DNA from: Blastopirellula sp.
Lineage (GTDB): Bacteria; Planctomycetota; Planctomycetia; Pirellulales; Pirellulaceae
Assembly (NCBI GenBank): GCA_002733575.1
Contig: NVWB01000151.1
Span: forward strand, 21,317-85,316
Reading direction: 5' to 3'
Length of the DNA stretch: 64,000 bases
This document shows, one piece after another, positions 1 to 9,554 of the stretch. The notes below the pieces were generated by a model. The model made no database searches. It was given only the letters and a program-made list of their open reading frames with translations, and was not told the origin of the DNA. Position numbers and translations under genes: made by a program. Positions within the stretch are counted from its first letter, which is position 1. Every line of letters starts with the position of its first letter.

Positions 1-768
1 ACAGTCAGTTTACGATTGCACGAGGAGTTATCACAAAAGCGGCTCAACACTCGAACCAGTTTGCTTTCTCAACTAGATTCCATGCGTCGTTCTGCCGATG
101 GCTCTGGCATGATGGACGCACTAGATCAGTTCCAGCAACAAGCAATGGGCATTTTGCTTTCAGGCAAGTTTGCCGATGCGATGGATCTATCAAAAGAAGA
201 TCCCAAGGTATTGCAGCGATACACTCCGGCAGAACCGAATGTCGAGAAGTTCACCACTGCCGAGAATGCCAACGCGATGCACAAACTGTTATTGGCTCGC
301 CGGGTGATTGAAGCAGGCGTGCGTTGTGTGTCGGTTTCATTCAGTGACTTTGATACGCACTCAAGCAACTTCCAGCGAATGAATCACTTGCTGCCGATTC
401 TTGATCATGGACTCCATGCACTGATTACCGACTTGGAACAACGGGGCAGGCTCGATGATGTTTCGATTGTGATCTGGGGTGAGTTTGGGCGTACGCCACG
501 TATCAATGACAAGAACGGGGGCCGTGATCATTGGCCTCGCGTTGGTCCGGCCATGTTGGCCGGGGGCGGAATGCGAGTTGGTCAGGTGATTGGTTCCACG
601 GATCGAATCGCGGGCGAGCCGACTTCTCGACCGGTTCACTATAAAGACATCTTCGCTACGCTCTATAAAAACTTGGGAATCGATGCTTCACGCACTACCT
701 TGATCGATCCCTCAGGTCGGCCGCAGTATCTCTTGGATGAAGGCACGCCACTGGCGGAGCTTTCCTAA
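1..768 (+). CDS. DUF1501 family protein, C-terminal part (5' end outside window)
   Basis: The reading frame is open from the first base (TVSLRLHEELSQ...), so this is the end of a gene that starts upstream. About 255 residues are visible. DUF1501 proteins are exported, sulfatase/phosphatase-fold proteins of unknown reaction that are very abundant in planctomycetes. Family marks seen here are the FDTHSSNF segment, WGEFGRTPRI and GGRDHWP followed by AMLAGGGM. The gene directly downstream is a paralogue with the same layout (SLLSQLD, WGEFGRTPR, GRDHW, GRPQYLLD), so the two look like a tandem duplication. The molecular function cannot be stated. Confidence 0.9.
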   Translation, partial: TVSLRLHEELSQKRLNTRTSLLSQLDSMRRSADGSGMMDALDQFQQQAMGILLSGKFADAMDLSKEDPKVLQRYTPAEPNVEKFTTAENANAMHKLLLARRVIEAGVRCVSVSFSDFDTHSSNFQRMNHLLPILDHGLHALITDLEQRGRLDDVSIVIWGEFGRTPRINDKNGGRDHWPRVGPAMLAGGGMRVGQVIGSTDRIAGEPTSRPVHYKDIFATLYKNLGIDASRTTLIDPSGRPQYLLDEGTPLAELS

Positions 769-1043
769 GCTGCCTAATCTGGGCAATTATTGATTGGCAG
801 TCGAAATAGTACCCTCATGCGTACTGTTTATTCAAAAAAACCAATCAAATTTTGTTGATGCGTAGGCCAATTGTCTGATATAAAGTACAGAGGAGTTTAG
901 GGGACTCTTGGCCCTTTTAGCTCTGCCCTTACGGTAACCATATCGGTCTTTCGTGAACATCGTCGATCCTTGCAGAAGATATCGACCGGTAGTGATTGCA
1001 TTCATTTCCCTATTCCAATCTCAAAATTTGGAGGAGTTGTGTA

Positions 1044-2330
1044 ATGTTGACTCTACTATCTGGCAAGAAAAAGCAAGGATTTTGCGACAACGTCGCACGT
1101 CGCGAGTTTCTCAAGATTGGGGCCTTAGGCATCGGTGGTTTAACACTGGCCGATCTACTTCGGGCCGAAGCTCAAGCAGGCATCTCTTCCTCGAATAAAG
1201 CGGTGATCAACATTCATTTAAGTGGTGGGCCTTCGCACCAAGATATGTTTGACTTGAAGCCTGATGCTCCGGTAGAGTTTCGTGGCGCCTTTAATCCGAT
1301 TCATACGAATGTGCCTGGGTTTGATATTTGCGAACACTTCCCAATTCTGGCCACCATGGCAGACAAGTTTGCTGTGATTCGATCTTTGGTCGGTTCCACC
1401 GGACAACACTCGAACTATCAAACCCATTCAGGTTTCAGTCAAAAAGATTTAAGTGCGGTGGGCGGTCGACCAGCGTTAGGTTCGGTCGTGGCCAAATTGA
1501 AAGGGGTTTCAGAGTCCGGCGCACCTCCGTTTATTTCCTATAACGGCGGAGAGCCAGGTTTTCTAGGGCCAGTCTACAAGCCATTCAAACCAGACAGCAA
1601 GGGCCAACGAAATTTGATGCTACAGCGCGGCATGACCGTTGAACGCATGTCGGCGCGTACTTCGTTGCTTTCACAGTTAGATACGATACGTCGTGATTTA
1701 GATTACAGCGGCCAGATGTCTGCACTTGATTCGTTTACAGAAAAAGCGGTCGAAGTGGTGACCTCGGGCGAAGTTGGCTCGGCACTTGATCTGAAAAAAG
1801 AAGATCCCAAAGTTGTAGAACGCTATGGCAAAGATGGAAAGTATTTCCTCACGGCCCGGCGTTTAGTTGAAGCTGGTGTGAGAGCTGTTTCGTTTAACTG
1901 GGGAAGCTGGGACACGCATAGTGGGAACTTTACCAAGCTCAGTAAGCAACTGCCCAAGCTTGATATTGCCATGAGTGCGTTGATCCAAGACCTGCATGAT
2001 CGAGGCCTAGATCAAGATGTGGCCATTGTGATGTGGGGCGAGTTTGGTCGTACTCCGCGGGTCAATAAAAACCAAGGGGGCGGGCGCGATCACTGGAACA
2101 AGCTTTCGACCGCATTCTTAGCCGGTGGCGGCATGAGAACCGGCCAAACGATTGGTTCTTCAACCCGATATGCCGAACAGGCCCAAGATCGCCCTGTCGA
2201 CTATCAAGAAGTGCATGCCACGCTGTATCGCACACTTGGGATCGACTCAGTCTCGACAACGATTGCCGACCATAACGGGCGACCTCAATACCTGCTCGAT
2301 CATCGTGATCCGATTCGAGAGCTTATTTAA
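1044..2330 (+). CDS. DUF1501 family exported protein
   Basis: A 428-residue protein with a twin-arginine-like signal (ARREFLKIGALGIGG), so it probably folds in the cytoplasm before Tat export. Family motifs are LSGGPSHQDMFDLKP near the N-terminus, SWDTHSGNF, WGEFGRTPRV and GGGRDHW. I start it at ATG 1044 because GGAGGAG sits 7 bases upstream; the frame is open further up to 996 but without a ribosome site. It is a paralogue of the partial gene ending at 768, with a 275-base gap and no PSCyt1 partner between them. A strong terminator hairpin follows at 2361-2400. Function unknown; such genes usually accompany polysaccharide or sulfated-sugar degradation loci. Confidence 0.93.
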   Translation: MLTLLSGKKKQGFCDNVARREFLKIGALGIGGLTLADLLRAEAQAGISSSNKAVINIHLSGGPSHQDMFDLKPDAPVEFRGAFNPIHTNVPGFDICEHFPILATMADKFAVIRSLVGSTGQHSNYQTHSGFSQKDLSAVGGRPALGSVVAKLKGVSESGAPPFISYNGGEPGFLGPVYKPFKPDSKGQRNLMLQRGMTVERMSARTSLLSQLDTIRRDLDYSGQMSALDSFTEKAVEVVTSGEVGSALDLKKEDPKVVERYGKDGKYFLTARRLVEAGVRAVSFNWGSWDTHSGNFTKLSKQLPKLDIAMSALIQDLHDRGLDQDVAIVMWGEFGRTPRVNKNQGGGRDHWNKLSTAFLAGGGMRTGQTIGSSTRYAEQAQDRPVDYQEVHATLYRTLGIDSVSTTIADHNGRPQYLLDHRDPIRELI

Positions 2331-2360
2331 CCGGTAGATAACTGAAATTATTTCAAAATC

Positions 2361-2404
2361 AAAACAGCGGCTCTTCTGCAATCAGGAGAGCCGCTGTTTT
2401 GTGT
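2361..2404 (+). terminator. Rho-independent terminator after DUF1501 gene
   Basis: AAAACAGCGGCTCT and its exact complement AGAGCCGCTGTTTT form 14-base arms around a 12-base loop, ending in TTTT-GTGTT. It lies 30 bases after the stop at 2330. Confidence 0.88.
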
Positions 2405-2540
2405 TATCAGAGTGATAAGAATAATCTCGGGAAAAATGCGACTTCTTTTGAAAAGAAAAAAAAGCGATATTTTACTATTCTTTAAACCGCGAACCGATTC
2501 CTCTCTTAAAAGCCGATAGTTCGTGAGATAAGCTTAGAGT

Positions 2541-3572
2541 ATGCCAATTTCTGTTCTACGAGACCTTGAGAATTATACTGTGAAGCATTTTCCAATGAAT
2601 AGCTGTGTTTGCTCTGTCCTCTTGCTTTTAGCCGCTAGTGGCTGTGGTAACACAGGTGCGCCGCTGCCTGCTGGTCAAGAGATCATGAACGTCGATCTGG
2701 CCGCACGCTTGTTAATGCCGGAAGATCAGACGACAAAAGTAGTCAAACCGGTCGTCCTTCCAGAGTTACCTGCTGCGAAAGAGGTTGCCCCTGGCGTGGT
2801 GATGTCGAAAGTCAAGCTGCCGCTGAAAAATGGTCAATCGACCACCCTCTGGATTTACCGACCTGACTCTTTGCCGGAAGCCAAGCTGCCCTGCGTGTTA
2901 ATTGCGCCGGCTGGAACCTTTATGGTTCATGGGATGTCACTTTCCAGCGGAGATCAGGCCGAGCATATTCCGTATGCCCTAGCCGGCTTCGCGGTGATTG
3001 CGTATGACTTAAATGGGCCAGCCAACAATAATTCTACGAATGCACAACTGAAGCAGGCGATCCTTGAATTTCGCAAATCAAAATCAGGGCTTGATAATGC
3101 CTCTGCTGCGATGGACTACGCAAAGAAAAAAATCCCCTTCATTGATTCTAATAAATTCTATACCGCAGGACACAGTTCGGCAGGAGGAGTCGCATTGTAT
3201 GTTGCTCAAAAGAATCAAAGCATTAAAGGGGCAATCGCTTACGCCCCGTCGCTAGATTATTCTGCCGCAATTGGTAGCCAAACCATCCAAGGCTTCTCAA
3301 CGCTTGTCGATGGTTTTGGTCAATATGTAAAAGACATTTCACCCGTTAATCATGTCCAAGATTTAAAATGCCCGACGTTTATTTTCTATGCTGCTGACGA
3401 TCAAACCATATCAACTTCGGCCATACGCAACTTTACTGCAAAGCTAAAAGAGACGAATAAGAAGGTAACTGTTTATCGCTTTCCGACAGGCGGGCACTAT
3501 GATTCAATGATCCAACAAGGGATTCCTAAAGGCGTGGAGTGGCTCAGAGAACAAGAGTCGCTGGAGCCGTAG
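2541..3572 (+). CDS. Alpha/beta hydrolase, predicted lipoprotein
   Basis: A serine hydrolase of the dienelactone hydrolase/prolyl-oligopeptidase type. The nucleophile elbow is GHSSAGG (about residue 212), a candidate acid is in YAADDQT and the catalytic His in GGHYDS near the C-terminus. The N-terminal LLLLAASGC segment looks like a lipoprotein signal with cysteine at about residue 35. The start is uncertain: ATG 2541 gives an unusually long leader, while GTG 2580 or ATG 2595 would give a normal lipoprotein signal. It stands alone between a terminator and a gene on the opposite strand. The substrate cannot be told from sequence; esterase or acyl-hydrolase is the safest guess. Confidence 0.85.
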   Translation: MPISVLRDLENYTVKHFPMNSCVCSVLLLLAASGCGNTGAPLPAGQEIMNVDLAARLLMPEDQTTKVVKPVVLPELPAAKEVAPGVVMSKVKLPLKNGQSTTLWIYRPDSLPEAKLPCVLIAPAGTFMVHGMSLSSGDQAEHIPYALAGFAVIAYDLNGPANNNSTNAQLKQAILEFRKSKSGLDNASAAMDYAKKKIPFIDSNKFYTAGHSSAGGVALYVAQKNQSIKGAIAYAPSLDYSAAIGSQTIQGFSTLVDGFGQYVKDISPVNHVQDLKCPTFIFYAADDQTISTSAIRNFTAKLKETNKKVTVYRFPTGGHYDSMIQQGIPKGVEWLREQESLEP

Positions 3573-3612
3573 AATTAACGCGAGTAGCGATGAGTTGCTG
3601 GTTCAAACAACT

Positions 3613-4221
3613 CTAGGCGTAAAATTCTTCAAACGATGGATCAGCAATATCGCTGAAGACAAAGTCGACCGTCGATTGTTTTGAGTCGCTAAAGAGATGC
3701 CCGTATCTTTCGAAGGCCGCTTCTGGATCGGTTTCATACAAATCTCGGTATGGTTGAGTTCGCTCGCCCGCTTGTTGAATGGAGATGCTGGAAGATAGCC
3801 AGCGGAAGTCGTTACTCAAATCAAAGTCGTCGTTGATTAATTGCTCGATGGCTTCTTTGTTTTCGACATCACCTTTGACACGAACTTTACCAGAAGAGTC
3901 GGTCGTGAAACGCACGTCCCCTTCAAGCTCAATGCCATTTGCTTCAAGCAAGCTGTTGACCCTTGCTTGCAAATTGGCAAGTTCGGAAGCGATTTCATCT
4001 CGGCTGGCAGGCATCTTGAACATCGGTTTATCTAAGAAACCCGAGCCTGCGAATAAACCATCGATGGAGCCTGTTGCACTTGATGCTTTTTCGGATGTCT
4101 CTTCGGCAGCCTCATCTTTACCTTCAAACAACGAAAACACATCGCTGGCCGCATCTTTAATCGTTGATGCAGCTACCACGGTGGCGCTGATTGCGAGTGG
4201 GGCGAGAATGGAAACATCCAT
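3613..4221 (-). CDS. Hypothetical protein with hydrophobic N-terminus
   Basis: About 202 residues, not recognised. The N-terminus (MDVSILAPLAISATVVAAS) is hydrophobic and could be a signal or an anchor. The middle holds an acidic, Ser-rich linker and a predicted coiled-coil stretch (EIASELANLQARVNSLLEA). The C-terminal half has a small alternating beta pattern (DVRFTTDSSGKVRVKGDVEN), then FRWLSSSISI. That pattern resembles what is seen in some flagellar or adhesin accessory proteins, but this is a loose impression. I start at ATG 4221 rather than TTG 4236. It is convergent with the hydrolase, 40 bases away. Confidence 0.65.
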   Translation of the reverse strand: MDVSILAPLAISATVVAASTIKDAASDVFSLFEGKDEAAEETSEKASSATGSIDGLFAGSGFLDKPMFKMPASRDEIASELANLQARVNSLLEANGIELEGDVRFTTDSSGKVRVKGDVENKEAIEQLINDDFDLSNDFRWLSSSISIQQAGERTQPYRDLYETDPEAAFERYGHLFSDSKQSTVDFVFSDIADPSFEEFYA

Positions 4222-4809
4222 GTGTTTTGCTTTCAAAGCGATAACTAGGCCGAATATAATAATGCGTTATCATCTTCATCGCCTGGATGGACTCTGCGGC
4301 TTGAGAGCTTCTAGCGGTTATGACGATTATAGTGAACTTAAACTGCTATCACTGATTGCAGAGACGTGTATGAAGCTGATCACAGTTCTGGGTGGCCGCG
4401 ATGTCGGTTTTGGAAATCGCCTGCCATCTCAATTACGCTTATTCAAAACGACGTCGGGGTCGACGTTAGTCGATCAGAGGTTAGAGAGTTTTCCATTTTC
4501 CCGTTCGACATCAGGCTTGAATTAGTTCGAGAACCACATTGAGTTCGATGAATCCTTGGCCGCTGTAACCTCTAATGGCCTAGCGGCCACACCGACGACG
4601 TTCCGAATACATTTGATCCTGAAGCAAAGCCAACTCCGGAATCGTCATCGCTGCCACCCGATGTTAAATTGTTATGCACAATGGGCTTCTCACTGATTTA
4701 TTTCAAAATATCACAACTTCAAAAACAGAGCCAAGGGTGCTTGATTGCAGTAGGGCTGCTGCGATAGGCTGGGAATTGCTTTCACCTGTGCAACATCTGA
4801 GTAACAAGT
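4222..4809. other. Intergenic region carrying repeat copy A
   Basis: 588 bases between divergent genes. No convincing gene: open frames here have no family signature or ribosome site. Most of 4390-4660 is a copy of an interspersed repeat also found at 28105-28465. The promoter of the downstream polymerase gene must lie in 4660-4809. Confidence 0.6.
4391..4660. repeat. Interspersed non-coding repeat, copy A
   Basis: Two blocks match the copy at 28105-28460 in the same order. Block 1 (about 4391-4489) begins GGTGGCCGCGATG, then has CGCTTATTCAAAACGACG and GTCGATCAGAGGTTAGAGAG. Block 2 (about 4555-4660) has CTTGGCCGCT, CGGCCACACCGACGACG, TTCCGAATAC and CCAACTCCGGAA. The spacer between the blocks differs between copies. 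A partial inverted copy lies at 56066-56138. There is no transposase. Confidence 0.8.
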
Positions 4810-6546
4810 ATGACGAACGAACAAATTGCGGAGCGTTTCGGACAACTGGCCGATCTACTGGAATTTCAAGGGGCAAATGCCTTTCGGATTCGAGCCTATC
4901 GCGGGGCAGTGCGTATCATCGGTGGCTTAACCGAACAGATCACCACGATCCTGAAAGACGAAACCCGCAAGTTGACCGACATCGAGGGCATCGGCAAAGA
5001 GATTGCGGCCAAATCAGTGGTCTTAGTCGAAACAGGCCGCTTGCCACAGTTAGATGCCTTGCTGGAAGAGATACCGAAGACGGTCTTGCAGATGCTAAAG
5101 ATCCCCGGTTTAGGTGCCAAGAAAGCGGCCGTGATCTATCGAGAACTGGGCATTGCCGACCTGGAATCTCTGCAACTGGCCTGTGAACAAAACCAAATTC
5201 AAGCCTTGAAAGGCTTCGGCAAAAAGTCGGAAGAGACAATTCTCTCCGGCATTGCCCTGGCTGCGGAAGCTGGCAAACGCATTCGCTGGGTCAAAGCCGA
5301 TCAAGTGGTTCAGCAACTGCTAGAACATCTGGGAAGCTGCACCAGCATTCAAAAGATGGAAGCGGCTGGCAGCTATCGTCGTGGCAAAGAGACCATCGGT
5401 GATATCGATATTCTGACCGTTTCGGAAGATGCCAACGAGGTAATGGACCGACTGGAACAGTTCCCGGAAACCGAATCGGTGATTGTTCGTGGGGACACAA
5501 AGATTTCGATTCGGTTAGAGAGTGGGCTGCAAATTGATTTGCGGGTTGTGCCTGCTGAGTCGTTTGGCGCCGCCTTGCAGTATTTTACTGGCTCGAAAGA
5601 ACACAATGTCAAAATCCGTGGTATCGCCAAAACCAAAGGATTGAAAATCAATGAATACGGTGTCTATCGGGTTGAAGATGGTGGAGACGAAACATACATT
5701 GCTGGTGCATCGGAAGCAGAAGTTTACCAAACATTAGAGCTCCCTTGGTTCCCGCCAGAACTGCGAGAGGACCGCGTGGAGTTTGCCTGGGCCGAACAAG
5801 ACCCGCAGCCAGAACTGCTTTCTCAAGAGCAATTGATTGGCGATCTTCACATGCACACCACCGCCACCGATGGCAAGCATACGCTTGAAGAGATGATCGA
5901 AGCGGCGATCCAAGTTGGCTATCAATACATTGCCATCACCGATCATTCGAAACGTGTTTCAATGGCCCATGGATTAAATGCAGAACGATTATTGGCCCAG
6001 TGGGAAGAGATTGACACTTGGAACAATAATTCCTCCGGCCAGATTACCGTTCTCAAAGGAATCGAGTGCGACATTCTAGAACAAGGAGGAATGGATCTCG
6101 AAGACGAAGTATTGGCACAAGCCGATTGGGTGATTGCCAGTGTCCATTATGGACAAAATCAATCGCGTGAGCAGATTACCGATCGAATCATTGGGGCACT
6201 AGAGAACCGACACGTTTCAATTATCGCGCATCCAACAGGCCGGTTGGTCAACAAACGCAAGCCGTATGAAGTTGATATGGACGCCGTGTTTCAAGCGGCA
6301 AAAGCCAACAACAAAATGATGGAACTGAACGCCAACCCTGCCCGGCTTGATTTGAATGAGATTCATTGTATTGCCGCCAAACAACATGGAATTCCAATTG
6401 TCATCAGCACCGATGCCCACAGTACCAACGGTTTTGAAGTGATGCGTCACGGAGTTCAACAGGCCCGGCGTGCTGGACTGACCCGGGATGATGTGGCCAA
6501 TACATTGCCGTGGATGGAAATTCAGAAGCTACTAGGGCGTGTGTAA
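4810..6546 (+). CDS. polX: DNA polymerase X family protein with PHP domain
   Basis: A 578-residue bacterial PolX, normal length. Order of domains: helix-hairpin-helix lyase-like region (DIEGIGKEIA at about 57, IPGLGAKKA at about 98), nucleotidyltransferase palm with GSYRRGKETIGDIDIL (Asp198 and Asp200) and a third acidic residue in QIDLRVV (Asp243), thumb with FTGSKEHN, then a PHP metal-dependent hydrolase domain from about 340. PHP motifs all look intact: GDLHMHTTATDG, ITDHS, GIECDI, SVHYG, IIAHPTGR, STDAHS. PolX fills short gaps in base-excision repair, and the PHP domain supplies 3'-5' exonuclease or phosphodiesterase activity. It converges on sufE with 50 bases between. Confidence 0.96.
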   Translation: MTNEQIAERFGQLADLLEFQGANAFRIRAYRGAVRIIGGLTEQITTILKDETRKLTDIEGIGKEIAAKSVVLVETGRLPQLDALLEEIPKTVLQMLKIPGLGAKKAAVIYRELGIADLESLQLACEQNQIQALKGFGKKSEETILSGIALAAEAGKRIRWVKADQVVQQLLEHLGSCTSIQKMEAAGSYRRGKETIGDIDILTVSEDANEVMDRLEQFPETESVIVRGDTKISIRLESGLQIDLRVVPAESFGAALQYFTGSKEHNVKIRGIAKTKGLKINEYGVYRVEDGGDETYIAGASEAEVYQTLELPWFPPELREDRVEFAWAEQDPQPELLSQEQLIGDLHMHTTATDGKHTLEEMIEAAIQVGYQYIAITDHSKRVSMAHGLNAERLLAQWEEIDTWNNNSSGQITVLKGIECDILEQGGMDLEDEVLAQADWVIASVHYGQNQSREQITDRIIGALENRHVSIIAHPTGRLVNKRKPYEVDMDAVFQAAKANNKMMELNANPARLDLNEIHCIAAKQHGIPIVISTDAHSTNGFEVMRHGVQQARRAGLTRDDVANTLPWMEIQKLLGRV

Positions 6547-6596
6547 ACCGATTACGCTGTGCCGATTACGCTACGCCCAATTGGCTTTCAGTGAAT

Positions 6597-7040
6597 CTAC
6601 TGCTCTAGCGTAGCTTGCGCCAAATCGTGAATGCGGCGAACCATCGAGTAGAAGCCGTTCGAGCGTGATGGAGTCAAGGCTTGTTGAAGGCCGAGTTTCT
6701 CGAAGAGCCCTTTGATATCGTAGACCAAAATTTCTTTTGCGGTTTTGTTCGAGAGTAACATCACCAGCATCGAGATCATCCCTTTGACAATTTGGGCATC
6801 ACTATCAGCAGCAAACTGTAAGCGAGTCGGATCTTCTTCGTTGATCTGGGGCACAACCCAAACTTGGCTTTGGCAGCCTTGGACACGAAATTGTTCGATT
6901 TTATATTTGTCATCCAGTGCAGGAATTTCACGCCCTAGTTCGATCACATATTTTAACCGGTCAGTCGGGTCATCCAGAAAATCGAACTCTTCAATCAGTT
7001 CATCGGCAGTAATGGTCGGAGGTTTGGTCACGTGGGTCAT
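6597..7040 (-). CDS. sufE: SufE cysteine desulfurase sulfur acceptor
   Basis: A 147-residue SufE. It takes persulfide sulfur from a cysteine desulfurase and passes it to the Fe-S scaffold. The acceptor cysteine is Cys56 in VQGCQSQVW, and the N-terminal LIEEFDFLDDPTDRLKYVIE segment is typical of the family. I chose ATG 7040; the frame extends to a TTG at 7088, but the extension is not conserved-looking. No sufS/csd gene is next to it. The respiratory genes in this window (NarG, NarH, ActB) need many Fe-S clusters, though no direct link is shown. Confidence 0.93.
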   Translation of the reverse strand: MTHVTKPPTITADELIEEFDFLDDPTDRLKYVIELGREIPALDDKYKIEQFRVQGCQSQVWVVPQINEEDPTRLQFAADSDAQIVKGMISMLVMLLSNKTAKEILVYDIKGLFEKLGLQQALTPSRSNGFYSMVRRIHDLAQATLEQ

Positions 7041-7901
<861 letters not shown>

Positions 7902-7975
7902 TCTTTGATAGTTTCGGACTATCAGCAAAGGCGGAAAACGCGAACGGCTTATTGAATCAATAAGAACGGTGAAGA

Positions 7976-8008
7976 AAAGACCGCCTTGTATTAAACAGGC
8001 GGTCTTTT
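7976..8008. terminator. Bidirectional terminator between glnB and membrane protein gene
   Basis: AAAAGACCGCC and GGCGGTCTTTT pair across a 12-base loop. A-run on one side and T-run on the other suit termination of both converging genes. Confidence 0.85.
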
Positions 8009-8037
8009 AGTTTCTTGATACGTTGAAAGTAAGTATT

Positions 8038-8433
8038 TCACTCTACATCGTCGTACGCATAATCACGTTGATCACGGCGACTATAGAGTTTTTTGCGGCT
8101 ACTAGGGCGGGGGCTATTTCCTTCGTCGATGTAGAAGCCAGCCAGTAATCGATAGAAGAACAGAATAATAAACGCACCGGCAGTGGCAACCACAAACCCT
8201 ATAGGGCTGATCGGCGTGACTCGCTGGCCTTCGTAAAAGAAAGTGAGGACTCCGCAACCAATCACAGTCCCGCCAATTCCCATTGCCAGAGTGGCTATTG
8301 CTCCGCCAGGGTCTTTGCCTGGCATAATGCCTTTGGCCAATAGGCCAGCCAAGGTGCCAAAACCGACCCAAATCAGCAATAACTCGGCCCATTGGTTCAA
8401 TTGCACTGCAAACTCTACTTGTTCGCCTTCCAT
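8038..8433 (-). CDS. Small membrane protein, GlsB/YeaQ/YmgE-like
   Basis: About 131 residues with three or four membrane segments: AELLLIWVGFGTLAGLLAKG, AIATLAMGIGGTVIGCGVLTF and PIGFVVATAGAFIILFFYRLL. Glycine-rich packing and the GLLAKGIMPGKDPGG turn fit the transglycosylase-associated (GlsB/YeaQ/YmgE) family of small stress-linked membrane proteins. The C-terminal 30 residues are charged (RKKLYSRRDQRDYAYDD) and likely cytoplasmic. I start at ATG 8433, where GGCGGAG lies 8 bases upstream; the frame runs on to 8493. The family assignment is by fold pattern, and the function is unknown. Confidence 0.75.
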   Translation of the reverse strand: MEGEQVEFAVQLNQWAELLLIWVGFGTLAGLLAKGIMPGKDPGGAIATLAMGIGGTVIGCGVLTFFYEGQRVTPISPIGFVVATAGAFIILFFYRLLAGFYIDEGNSPRPSSRKKLYSRRDQRDYAYDDVE

Positions 8434-8821
8434 TGGAAACGCTCCGCCCTTTGATCTCTGGTTGGATTCACGATCCGTCGATTTATCGCACATCCATGCT
8501 CATTGGTGTTGAAATCGTCAAAAAGATGGGTAAAGCTCCTGTTATGTAAGAAATTTAACGGATATGCCAGCAAAAAAGCGTATCTTTAAGTAGAGACAGG
8601 TGTTTAAGATATTAGTAGCCCAATTCAATACGATAGAGTGAGAACCCAAGCGAAGTTGGTATCGTATCACGATTAGGCCCATTTATTTTTTGGAAAACGA
8701 TTGAACAGTACCGGGATAACCGCTATAAAGTGTATTGTTTTAAATGAAAACTTCCCCTAGACCTACTCTGTCCTGAGTCTGTCTATTTAGTTCCCCTTTT
8801 AATGCTGTGGAGATAAGTCTT
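8434..8821. other. Intergenic region, nothing recognised
   Basis: 388 bases between divergent genes. AT-rich, with no open frame of note, no hairpin with T-run and no repeat match. It must hold both promoters; the ribosome site GGAG at 8809 serves the next gene. Confidence 0.5.
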
Positions 8822-9376
8822 ATGAAAAGAATGCTTGCTGTTGCCTTTGTTGCCCTGTTCGCTGTATCTGGGCTGAATGCTGAAGAAGTCAAATCTGGTT
8901 TGAAAATCGGTGCTTCTCCTGCTGCTTTCTATGTGAACGATGTGACTGGTCCTGCTAAAGGAACTTCACTTTGTTATCGCTGCCGTTATGGTGCACGTCC
9001 TACCGTGGCTATCTTCGCACGTGAATTGACCGATGAAGTCAAAGACTTGATCAAAAAAATTGACAGCACCGTAGTTGCAAATTCCGATCAAAAATTGGCT
9101 GCATTCGTCGTAATTTTAAGCGACAGCCCTGAAGCTCAAAAGAGTTCATTGGCCAAGTTGGCAGCATCTGCCAAAATCGATAGCACACCTTTAACTGTTT
9201 ATAAAGACAGCAAAGGCCCTGCAAAGTACAAAGTTTCTGAAAAAGCTGCTGTCAACGTCATGATGTGGAATGGCATTGCTGGCGGAGTTGCCGTGAATCA
9301 CGCTTTCTCAACAAGCGAACTCACCAAAAAACAGATCGCCGCTATCGTGAAAGATACTGGTAAAATCTTGGAGTAA
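8822..9376 (+). CDS. Exported protein with CxxC, thioredoxin-like pattern
   Basis: 184 residues with a clear signal peptide (MKRMLAVAFVALFAVSGLNA). The mature part has CYRC at about residue 50 followed by YGARPTVAIFARE, a beta-strand context like that of thioredoxin-fold proteins, and PLTVYKDSKGPAKYKV later. It resembles a planctomycete-conserved family of periplasmic proteins of unknown role. A redox or metal-binding role for the CxxC is inference. The start is ATG 8822 after GGAG; the upstream GTG would place the ribosome site inside the gene. Codons favour those of highly expressed genes, and a strong terminator follows. Confidence 0.8.
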   Translation: MKRMLAVAFVALFAVSGLNAEEVKSGLKIGASPAAFYVNDVTGPAKGTSLCYRCRYGARPTVAIFARELTDEVKDLIKKIDSTVVANSDQKLAAFVVILSDSPEAQKSSLAKLAASAKIDSTPLTVYKDSKGPAKYKVSEKAAVNVMMWNGIAGGVAVNHAFSTSELTKKQIAAIVKDTGKILE

Positions 9377-9412
9377 CTGTTCCTTACGGAATATCACTTC
9401 TGATAATCTGAC

Positions 9413-9450
9413 AAAAACCGCCCTGCATATACTGTAGGGCGGTTTTTTTT
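9413..9450 (+). terminator. Rho-independent terminator
   Basis: AAAAACCGCCCT and AGGGCGGTTTTTTTT pair around a short loop with a T8 tail, 37 bases after the stop at 9376. Confidence 0.92.
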
Positions 9451-9554
9451 ATGCACATTAATCAAGGACCGTCTCTTATTCAGAAACCGGATGTGTGTTA
9501 CTCTAGTAATCTCTGGACTATATATTCTTACATTCTTACCCATATTAGGCAGAA

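Noticed and set aside
3779..4525. 248-codon + strand open frame opposite the hypothetical gene at 3613-4221
   Set aside because: Its first half is antisense to a better gene and its second half is the interspersed repeat; composition is Ser/Leu-rich as expected of a shadow frame, with no ribosome site.
8243..8512. 89-codon + strand frame over the GlsB-like gene
   Set aside because: Antisense of a membrane protein with clear start and ribosome site; Pro-rich shadow composition.
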